The translations under genes were made by a program, and so were the position numbers. A DNA stretch of 64,000 nt from Pterois miles. Lineage: Eukaryota > Chordata > Actinopteri > Perciformes > Scorpaenidae. Shown here in pieces: positions 55,931 through 64,000 of this stretch. The stretch covers positions 3,069,501 to 3,133,500 of the forward strand of contig CAMQGK010000334.1 in the NCBI GenBank assembly GCA_947000775.1, read 5' to 3'. The first letter of the stretch is position 1, and every line of letters starts with the position of its first letter. The notes beneath the pieces were generated by a model. That model did no database searches, had not been told where the DNA came from, and saw nothing but the letters and a program-made list of their open reading frames with translations.

Positions 55931-57975
55931 GTGTGTGCACAGAAAACCTCTGGTGCTCATACACAGGCCTGGGTATGTAAATGGGAAACAAACATCTGTG
56001 TGCTTCTAAATGTACAGTTGGCTTTGGTCCACCGTCGTGTGTGTACGTCCTACAGTCATCAGAACATTTCGGCACTTCCACTATTGATTGGCATTGGTTT
56101 TCCTTTTAAAAGTTTGATAATCAAAGTTCTCAAACAGCAATAACTGTATACCCTAATCATATTTCTAATGTTTGATGGCCACATTTCAGAACGTGCTGAC
56201 ATTTCAAAAATCTCGGAAAACTAATTGCCGATCATTTCCTCTAATAATGGGCACTCAGAATGTTATTGATTAGACTCAAACAAGAGACGGTATATTGATT
56301 TTGTTATCTGCTGATGGTGAGTGCCAACATTGTTATTTTTGTGTGTCGCCACCAACATGAGCACTTCAGACTATCCAGTAATGCTTTTCCTCCTTTTCTG
56401 CTTTCATTCGGTCCATCCTTTTCTTACTGCTTTTCTCCTTCTCTCCCATTATTCCACTCTGAATGTTTCATCTGTCACCGAGTCGGTGGACTGAGATGGA
56501 ACAAGCTCATATCTCAGTAAGTCTTTCTCATACCCTCTGGGTTTCCCTCAGCCTCGCCTGTCTTATTGTGCTGCTCTGGTTACTTCTGCTCTACATGTGG
56601 TCTGGGTGTGTGTGTGCGTGCGCGCGCACACATACTGTATGTACATACTTTGTGTGTGTGTCTATACAAGGAGGTGCTGTATAAGTCTTTATGAGTGTGC
56701 GATACTGTATGTGTGTGCTTGCACATACCGGTACATCCATGTCTTTGTGCCCAGATGCGTGCATACACACTTGCATGTCTGCATCAGTAGGTGTGTGTGC
56801 GTACACTAACTGGCATCAGCCTCTGTGTAGGAATCTCCCAGAGAGTCTCTTCCCCCAGGTGTCACCGTATCATGATAAATGGGCTCGGCACCGCTGAGAC
56901 AACCACAATACCCCACAGCAATATATTTCCATAACTCCTCACTGCTTTGGAGAAATATATGCCATTTCTTGATAACATGGGGGCACCATTATAACACATT
57001 ATGGGATAGACCTTTGGCGTGTGCTGGAGAAATTGTACTTACACTTAAAGGCCTGTGTTAACCATATAACCTCTGTACACAATAATGACATCGTTATTGT
57101 CACAACATTCTTGCATTAATGACCTGACTGACGAGAGAGTGCAGGAACAGCCATCGTGACACAGGACTTTGATACTGCAATGAGATACCTTGTTTTTAAT
57201 TTATATTAGACCAGACCAGAGCTGGAAAGTTAATCACAACACACTAACTAAGGTAGCCAATGGGGAGGGTCACTGTGTTGTATCAGGAAATATTAATCAG
57301 TTGTTTTGACTGCAGAGACACAAAGCTCAGATCTTTTATGCAAATAACGGTTCTTCTCCTCAGTCTTATTTTTCTCCAAAGCCTTATAAAGATGGTTGAC
57401 TAAGTTTTGAACTGGCTTTTGTATCGAAAAACAGCTGCTATGTGATGAACTACCAAAGAATAGTATGTCAGGACTATTCAGCTGAATGCATCTGCCAAAA
57501 CTCTTACAACTGTTTGATGTCAGGCTCAATATGTTAACACTCTACTAACCCAGCACGCTTTTGGCTACGTTGGCACTTAATCACAATATGCCACTCACCC
57601 ATCTACGCAAAATGCTGTGACTGGTTAGCTGACTTCTGCTTCCCAGACATCTTTCTGAAAGCCTAATGAAAGAAAGACTGAAAAAATGAGCAACAATTTA
57701 CAATTCTACACCTTGTTCTTACTGGTGGAACAGAAGGATTTGGCTCAGGCCTCAGCTCACTCCTCTCACTCCAAGACCACGGAAACGTGAGTCACTGAGT
57801 GCACATCTGTGGTAACGCCGTTCACCTCACTCAGAGGCCATCTTTACCATAATAACACAACTTTAACGGAAGTCAGACGGCAGCTGTTTTGTACTGTGAT
57901 TCATGTTACCGCTGTATCATAAGCGCGTCGGAGAACTCTGGTGGCCTTGAGGTGATGTAAAATGTGAAAGAGCAG
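55931..57975. other. Gene-free stretch
   Basis: No supported gene. At 56606-56632 alternating purine-pyrimidine GTGTGTGTGCGTGCGCGCGC sequence could adopt Z-DNA. Segments at 56200-56310 and 56880-57060 are repeat-free. Frames of 60-73 codons over 56460-56900 overlap on both strands. Confidence 0.45.
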
Positions 57976-58258
57976 GGGTGGGCAATTATTTTTCCTGGGG
58001 GCCACATGAGTAACCCAGATTGTTGCTGGGAGCCAAACAAATACTGTCAAAAGTAACCTCTATTTTATCCCTACAGAAAACATTACTTATTTTTCAGCAT
58101 GTATTATTCTGAAAATCACTCCATCTCATCTCCAGACAGATTTCTGTATTCTTCTGTGGCGGCTCAAGTTGTATCTTTGAATACAGCCACGTTTGTTGCA
58201 AACTAAGCACACAGTCTTACTGCCAACCTGAGCAAAAAAATACTTGGCAGTCCGTGAG
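57976..58258 (+). mobile_element. hAT-type 5' end fragment
   Basis: Begins 'CAGGGGTGGGCAATTATTTT', then 'CTGGGGGCCACATGAG', the usual start of a hAT element of fish and other vertebrates. No matching right terminus is found, so the copy is truncated or rearranged; the right boundary is a guess. Confidence 0.5.
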
Positions 58259-59059
58259 TTATTACGAATGTTCCGCCTCAGCAGGTGACGCTACTTCAAA
58301 AATCACTCACGTCAATTTATATCAATGTCAGGTCTGACAGGAAGAAGCACACTAACAATCCACGAGCATTTCAAAACAAAAGCTATTTTCTTAACTGTTT
58401 TTTAGTTTCATCAGGAAAATTGTGTAGTTTGTGTGAGACCTCCCTTGCTGGGCAGAATCATCACGAGGTCCCACAGGCTGTATAATGCCCAGGTCTGCTC
58501 TAGAGTTAGTGTTTGGTTTGTCCTTTATGAGCTATTGTAAGTATTGCAAAGCACAGAGAAGCTCGTTACAACACACACAGAGGGAAAGTGACTTCATCCT
58601 CTGCTCAGGTAGGCATTACCCCTCTATAGCAAATAGTAGTTGTTTGCTACCATACAACCAGACCAAGAAACGAAACCAGGATATCATCTTCCGTAAATGA
58701 TTTGAACCTTCATTGCAACCTTCAAACACAAAAACAATGTCGTTGCCAGATCACATTGTGCTGTGTCGCGCCAGGGTCTTGGTAATGTCTCCTTGAATGT
58801 CATTTGCATGTTATTTATGTTCCACTCCTTCTCTCTGTCCCTGCCTCTGTTCATCTCTGTGTTTACAGCACTGTAGTGGTCATTTACAAGGCTGAGCTTC
58901 AGCACACAACAAGGTATTTCACAGAGGTAACACACTGCTCCTCCTGATAAAGGAAAAATGAAACACCTTCACTCGATAGGTCAATTCATCCTCTGGTGTA
59001 ACCGTAAACAGACTCCTTGGAAAAAAAAAAGAGCCCCTTGCAGGCGTTGATTACTTCAT
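58259..59059. other. Gene-free stretch
   Basis: No supported gene; frames of 66-83 codons show no domains. An A10 run lies near 59020. Confidence 0.45.
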
Positions 59060-59270
59060 ATTTCTTTATCTTGGCTGTGTTAGTAAGCAGCAGCAGCTGT
59101 AATCAATTGGCAGGTTGATGAAAATGCATAATGAGGGCACAGAGAGGAAGATGGTTAGCTGATGCAACCTCATTACCTCACAGCTTATGTTGATCTGCCA
59201 AGGTGGACCTGCCAAGTTTACTGAGGGTTTTTTTTTTTCAAGCTTTTATCTAGGGGAAGGTTGATTAATC
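59060..59270. promoter_or_regulatory. Candidate conserved noncoding element
   Basis: Repeat-free block with 'GCAGCAGCAGCTGTAATCAATTGG', here noted as CAGCTG next to AATCAATT, 'GATGAAAATGCATAATGAGG' (containing ATGCATAATGA, an octamer-like core) and 'GCTGATGCAACCTCATTACC'. Inference from texture only. Confidence 0.28.
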
Positions 59271-59504
59271 TGACTTTTCATACTCTATATCTGTACATGA
59301 AATTAACTCAAAAAGTTGTGCACATTCATACCTGGGAGCTGCAGTCCAGACTCACTTTTCACTGAATGGGTCTATTGTGCTCAAGTATGCTTTGGCAGTT
59401 GGGATTAATGTTCACTTTCAAAGCTCATGTCTTACCAAACTCCACTCCAACAAAAACAATGCAAAACCTGCAAAAACATGTTATGTTTTTCTGTTCGTTT
59501 TAGA

Positions 59505-59600
59505 GCACTGGCTCCCAACAAGGGGGTCCTGGCCCCTACAAGGGGTCACCAAAGCTTCCACCAAAGAGGCCTTCTTGATTTTAAGGGGTGAAGACAACTG
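59505..59600 (+). mobile_element. hAT-type terminal fragment (CAGTGGTTCCCAAC type)
   Basis: 'CACTGGCTCCCAACAAGGGG' followed by 'GTCCTGGCCCCTACAAGGGG' resembles the common vertebrate hAT start CAGTGGTTCCCAACCTGGGGGTC. No other terminus is visible. Confidence 0.45.
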
Positions 59601-59928
59601 TTTTAAAAATACACAGTTGGCCTGTATCTCAGCACTGAGTTTGGATTATTGTAGAAGATATAAACAGCATAAGGGCCCTGTAAAGACCTAAGCACACTGT
59701 AGAGTCACCACATTTTCACATTAAACTCAGCATTAGAGTTGAGTTCAATCGCAGCACACTTGGTTATTGTTGGAAAGAGTGACGATGAGGGTTCAGGTGC
59801 TTTATTTTGCTTCTGTCCAGTTTGCAGTGTTTTACGATGCTCTGCTATGTACAGCTGATCTCTACATAAACAAAAATACACATGGATGATGGCGTGCTGG
59901 GGGGTCAATCGTATTTGGGCAACTTGAC
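59601..59928. other. No feature seen
   Basis: Unique sequence with no supported gene. Confidence 0.45.
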
Positions 59929-59962
59929 GGAGGTCTGCGCTCTCCGAGTGCCATTCTAGTAA
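59929..59962 (+). repeat. Terminal scrap of the 52951-53538 repeat family
   Basis: 'TTGACGGAGGTCTGCGCTC' plus 'TCCGAGTGCCATTCTAG' is the reverse complement of the left end of 52951-53538. It directly abuts another repeat end at 59965. Confidence 0.7.
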
Positions 59963-59964
59963 AC

Positions 59965-60061
59965 ACTGGTACTGGATTGGTACTCAGTATCAGCTGACAC
60001 CCAAAGCCCAGGTATCGCTATTGGTATCGGGATTGAAAAAGTTGGATCAGTGCATCCCTAT
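59965..60061 (+). mobile_element. hAT-like 3' end fragment (TAGGGATGCACCGAT family)
   Basis: Contains 'GGTATCGGGATTGAAAAAG' and ends 'GATCAGTGCATCCCTA', as the right end of 51142-51567. The left part is cut off at the scrap described at 59929-59962. Confidence 0.65.
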
Positions 60062-60819
60062 GAAATATCCATGAACTACATCACGTTGTTAGGGGCCTTC
60101 AGTTTGCTCAATGAGAGAAAAGGGCTTCCTGAAAGACAAAGAACGGGGCACTCAACCCTCTACAGTTTGAATCAACGACATGAACAAAGTAAATTTCCAG
60201 ATGAGTGAAATCAATTCATAGAACTGTGCTTACATTAAAACACAAATTACCCATTTTCCATTCAGTTGTAAATAAAAGTGAAACCGTCTTGCTCATAGTG
60301 ATCAATGCTAGTACCAGTCAATGTTGATAACAGTTGTTTTTTCCCCTTCACTTGAACAAAATCAATAGAAAATAGATGGCGTATTAGATCCTGCTCCACT
60401 TCATCCATAACTGCCACTGTGAGCATTTATTCAAGCGCAATCCCACTCCGCCCCTACACTAATATCAAACATGATGATTAATCTGCTTCAAATTCCCCTT
60501 AAAATGCCTCAATCAATAGTATTGGCGATTTGAGAAGATACAATATTGCTCAAGCACTTATGGGATGAACAGATTTTTTTTTGCATTCACTGTCTGTGAG
60601 ATTCAGGTTCACTGCCACGTTTTGTCATAGCCACATATATCACAGCTAGTTAATTTCTCTTCAGCAGAGGATGGAACAATGCGACTGCATCAAATAAGTG
60701 GCACACAATAGATAACCATTAAGAGCATCGATAAAATTTCAAAGACAGTGCATCAAGTGAGCAAATAAAGAGCAGAATTACTGGATACACATTTTGGGTT
60801 TTTTTAGGGTGGGGACAAC
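60062..60819. other. Gene-free stretch
   Basis: No supported gene. The repeat-free part at 60530-60770 could be conserved noncoding DNA, but nothing decides it. Confidence 0.4.
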
Positions 60820-60833
60820 GGGGGGGGGGGGGG
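60820..60833 (+). repeat. G14 homopolymer
   Basis: Uninterrupted run of 14 G, preceded by GGGTGGGGACAAC; could form a G-quadruplex. Confidence 0.95.
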
Positions 60834-61304
60834 TATAACTGCTTCACTAATTGTATTATACCTGCCACCTAGAGAAAATAAAGAGCTTTTTCAAAATAAC
60901 TCTTATTATGCTAAAAGCTATAAAGAGTTGCTCAGTAATGGTTATGAAAAACTATGCGAATAATATGGATGATTGCTCACATAGATTTGTTTAGAGGAAC
61001 AACCCCGACAGATCACAGCATGCAAATCTTTTGTTCTAGTTTAGAGTAAGATTAGAAAACACTTCAGTAAAAATGAGAAAGAAGACTCCCAGCAGGAGAG
61101 CAGACGTTTGCCAAGACCCAACAATCTCCCCACTTAGCCATTCCTGCCTCATGAAGACTATAAAGTAATCAAGCAAATTTATTTGAGTATTTTACGGCAG
61201 TACAATTTTGACATACTTATCCATCACACCTATATTGTACTTTTACTTTGCTATAATGCTAGTATAGCTACTGGCTTTCACATGCAAACCCAGTGAACGC
61301 AGTA
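60834..61304. other. Gene-free stretch
   Basis: AT-rich, no supported gene. Confidence 0.5.
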
Positions 61305-61695
61305 TAGGCGTAACGATACATCAATCTGAATCGACATATTGGATCAATGATTATTGATGCCAAGTGAAAACATCCATACTTAATGTATCATCATCTTTAA
61401 GATACACCTTTATTTTGAAACTCCCACGGCACGTCTGTGTCACCATTTTCATCCAAGCAGTCCCTCCTTCCCAGTGATAAAATTGTCAAATCATGTCTAA
61501 TAATATTTGCTTTTTGTGAGTTGATATAAATGTAATTGCCTTTGTTAAACAGACATATGATATCGTCTCATAACAATCGAAGGCCCCTGAAATGAACTGA
61601 AACCATATCATGTCTTTCTGATAACCGCAACTAACTATTGTTGTCCAAAGAATCAACATATCGTATCATGATGAAACTTGTGATTTACACCCCTC
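61305..61695 (+). mobile_element. hAT-like element, degraded TIRs
   Basis: Left end 'TAGGCGTAACGATACATC' and right end 'GATTTACACCCCTC' fit the TAGGGGTGTAACGATAC type. It contains 'ATCGAAGGCCCCTGAAATG' and 'ATATCGTATCATGATG'. About 391 bp, non-coding; flanking octamers do not match. Confidence 0.5.
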
Positions 61696-61789
61696 GTATG
61701 CAGGACTTTTACTTGGAATGGAGTATTTTAATAGTGTGGTATTTCTACTTAAATGGGCAGACATGGAGCAAATATGATTAAAAAAAAAG

Positions 61790-62683
61790 TAGGGCTGGGC
61801 AAGTTAATGTTATTATCATGTTAACTCATTAATTAATTAACGCAGACGATTATTTTATCGCACATTAACACAGGTTTTATTATTTCTTTTATTATTGCAA
61901 CAGTCTGTTGCTCACAGGCTTTTATTTTGTAAAAGTCTTTTGCTGGCTGCTGCGGAACCAGAAAAGAAAAGAACTGGCGGATAAACAAACACGGCGAAAG
62001 GTACACAACTTTTACATGGTCATTTTCATTTTAAAGTTCTTCCAGACGTTTGTAATCACTGCTAGGTTGAATTTTGTTATCACCGGAGTACTTCCAGTCT
62101 GAATATCACCTAAATGCAATACGCACGGTTGTTACCAGCGAAACAAACAGTGAAGAGAGGCTTCGGCAGACTACGTTAGATGCAGCGTGTGGGATAAAGA
62201 TAAAGGCAAGAGAATCTAACAAAGCAGCATAGTGAAGTGGCGAGCTACAAGCTGCAGGACGATTAGTGCTGCGGAAGACGTTTTCTGTTGCTCTCACTGG
62301 GGACTACCGGACATCACTGGATAACCATAATTACCTCAGAGTTATATATACTATTAGTATATATAATGTTATGTTAATAACAAACAGGATAACATTAATG
62401 TCCTGGCAGTGGCAATAAGCTTTAATTTTGTATTTGCTTTGATAACATTGTTTTTTAAGTTCAGATTTACACTAAATATTTTATCTAACTGCTACTGCAA
62501 AAAAATGTTGATGTTAAAAGTGCTGCACAACAAATATTATGGCACTTTCGTTCATATGGCAGAACATTTAAAATAAAAGTGTCCTTTTGAATTCATTATT
62601 GGATTTTGCGTATAAAAATGCGATTAATCAGGGAAATCAAGCAATTAATCATGATTAAACCTTTTAATCATTGCCCAGCCCTA
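61790..62683 (+). mobile_element. hAT-like element, 894 bp, TAGGGCTGGGCAA family
   Basis: Left end TAGGGCTGGGCAAGTTAAT, right end 'ATTGCCCAGCCCTA', good inverted repeats. 'GTTAACTCATTAATTAATTAACGC' and 'AATTAATCATGATTAAACC' are palindromic subterminal zones (in part ATTAATTAAT and ATCATGAT). No target duplication is recognisable (AAAAAAAG against AAATTTTT). No transposase frame. Confidence 0.7.
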
Positions 62684-62821
62684 AAATTTTTTTTATAAAA
62701 CGGTCACTATATCCTAACAGTAGTGCATGAGACAGGTAATCTGAAAAAAAATCATGTACCTCCACGTCCTCTGGTCCTCCTAACGGCATCTGCAAGATTT
62801 CACAAACCGGAGGAAAACAAC

Positions 62822-63285
62822 TAACGTATTTTCCGCACTATAAGGCAACAGTCCGCCTTATAATCCGGCACACCTTATGTATCAGTTCTGGTTTTGCTTA
62901 CTGACCTCGAACCAATTTTATGTGGTACAGGGCGCTCAAAAATCTGTCAAAATGTTTTATTACGTCTTTGGTAAGCTACAAAGCTGCACCGCTGGATGGA
63001 TTGTCGGATAATGACGAGAGGGATTCGAGCGTGTTTGATGCCAAAATCGCCCAACTGTTTAACTCAGACACTGATGATGAAGGATTTGATGGATTTGTGG
63101 ACGAGGAATGAACTGAAAAACTGTGTATTGTTTTGTATTTCATGTGTTACAACTGAAAAATGTTGAGAGTTATTGAAGTTATTGAGTTATTAAATGAATT
63201 GAATAAAGTTTGACTTATCTGACTGTTTTGTTTCGCTTAATGCGCCTTATAATCCGGTGTGCCTTATAGTGCAAAAAATACGGTA
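62822..63285 (+). mobile_element. Pogo-like TA-flanked element, 460 bp
   Basis: The element proper is 62824-63283. TA lies on both sides (62822-62823, 63284-63285). Left end ACGTATTTTCCGCACTATAA and the complement of the right end CCGTATTTTTTGCACTATAA differ at 3 positions. 'GCCTTATAATCCGG' recurs directly near both ends (62855, 63244). A TA duplication fits Tc1/mariner/pogo elements. The 3' half is shared with 33566-33836. Confidence 0.8.
62920..63111 (+). pseudogene. Acidic C-terminal tail of a transposon protein
   Basis: A 63-codon frame inside the pogo-like element. Its last half reads SDNDERDSSVFDAKIAQLF then NSDTDDEGFDGFVDEE and a stop, strongly acidic. The end is kept in the 33.6 kb copy with E to G, F to C and D to E changes, and both copies stay in frame to the same stop, so this part once coded. 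I recall similar acidic tails in Tigger/pogo-type DDE proteins, but the catalytic core is missing here, so the assignment is uncertain. The upstream codons, including the ATG, may be non-coding element sequence. It is a remnant with no active enzyme. Confidence 0.45.
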
Positions 63286-64000
63286 ATCAGAGCTGATCTG
63301 GAGTCTGCCATCTAGCTGCCATCTCTCGGCAGCTGTCAATCACGCTTGAAGTTTGATCAAACAGTCAAATTAGGCAGTGCTGATCACATATGAATCAATA
63401 TGCTGTTAATGTGATGTTTAACAGATGCTTACAGTAATTATCTACTTTAAAGTAATAACCGACTGTACTTTTTAGCTGTAAAATGAGAAAGTTTGTGACC
63501 CGGCAGCCATGTTGACATCTACTGAGGAAATATCAAGCACCGCCCACCACACAGAGCACAGCCAATAACAACGCTCTCCCAGAAATGACCTGCGATTGGT
63601 CAGAGTCTTCTGTCACTGGCTGGATGTTTTTAAAGCCTGAAAACAGCCATGAGGAGGTGCAGAAGTCTAGTTTTCTCTCAGCACACCTTAAGTACAATAT
63701 GCTGAAAGGTTATTGTCAAATTTTTGCCCAGAGATGCTCAAGTCCAGTTTGACTTTATGCCAACTGTTTGAAGCAGCATTTGTCATTTTGACACTTTACT
63801 GCAAATTAAAAAGTGGTCGACATCAGCAACAGGTGACTACGGCGTCACAGTGCTTCATGCAGCTTGTCTTGCATTAGTAATAAGCAATATGACAATGTAA
63901 TTAACATAATATTATGTTTGTTTAAAAACTGACTAGGAGCCACTAGTGTCTGACAGACTAACTACCGAGCCGACGCCGGTGACTTCGACATGAAAGAGAG
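63286..64000. repeat. Probable dispersed fish repeat, partial
   Basis: Contains 'GCCATCTCTCGGCAGCTGTC', 'GCACCGCCCACCACACAG', 'GTCACTGGCTGGATGTTTTT' and 'CATGAGGAGGTGCAGAAGTC', strings I recall from a common fish repeat of unclear class. No partner in this window, no coding potential. Boundaries not defined and the window ends in it. Confidence 0.35.

Noticed and set aside
56314..56520. Exon ending at a GTAAGT donor (ATATCTCA-GTAAGT)
   Set aside because: A donor-like hexamer alone is common; the upstream frame is serine/phenylalanine-rich low-complexity sequence with no domain and no matching acceptor.
61782..62691. 8-bp target duplication of the element at 61790-62683
   Set aside because: AAAAAAAG and AAATTTTT agree only in low-complexity positions.

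Overview
This 64 kb window looks like intergenic or intronic nuclear DNA of a ray-finned fish, probably a percomorph teleost. The evidence is its content: a tRNA-derived SINE of the V-SINE type, Rex3/RTE-like and L2/Rex1-like LINE tails, many short hAT-type elements with termini such as TAGGGCTGGGC or CAGAGGTG, long (CA)n tracts, and a fish repeat with TTAGGG-like blocks beside CA tracts. The base composition is AT-rich. There is no operon-like layout and no ribosome binding sites. Family names come from memory of repeat families, not from a search.

I find no intact protein-coding host gene and no rRNA or tRNA gene. Nearly all open frames are short, AT-rich or made of CA/GT repeats (poly Thr-His or Cys-Val). 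The only recognisable coding remnants belong to transposons: a BED-finger hAT (ZBED-like) transposase pseudogene on the minus strand at 15.84-16.26 kb, two further relics of its first exon at 6.9 and 47.5 kb, LINE reverse transcriptase ends at 38.4-39.2 and 40.3-40.6 kb, and an acidic C-terminal tail in a TA-flanked pogo-like element at 62.8-63.3 kb.

Layout. 0-8 kb: a dispersed repeat in two copies (5-480, 3944-4300), a TIR element interrupted by a hAT end (1856-2461), and a 1.2 kb hAT-like element (6246-7422). 8-15 kb: CA tracts, a local direct duplication, a TIR element and a LINE scrap. 15.4-17 kb: the hAT element carrying the transposase pseudogene. 18.2-19.2 kb: an AT-rich repeat with a 30-bp-arm palindrome. 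21.1-22.4 kb: a hAT element with a perfect 8-bp target duplication, itself carrying another TIR element. 23.2-25.4 kb: a hAT-like element holding a 26-unit, 42-46 bp minisatellite. 27.6-28.7 kb: a hAT element with a perfect 8-bp duplication and a LINE tail inside it with its own 9-bp duplication. 29.9-30.6 kb: another hAT element. 32-34.5 kb: three GT tracts, a TTAGGG-like repeat, a pogo-like element and a TIR-element fragment. 38-41 kb: LINE, SINE, LINE. 43-51 kb: the quietest stretch, with a few blocks that read like conserved noncoding elements, and three TIR elements. 51-56 kb: dense nested repeats, an exact 68-bp duplication and a second nested hAT pair. 57-64 kb: hAT fragments and the second pogo-like element.

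No new defence, metabolic or regulatory system is visible. The best material is the readable insertion history (four exact 8-bp target duplications, one exact 9-bp duplication, three nested insertions), the decayed ZBED-type transposase family, and the homogenised minisatellite whose every unit carries a TAACGTTA palindrome.
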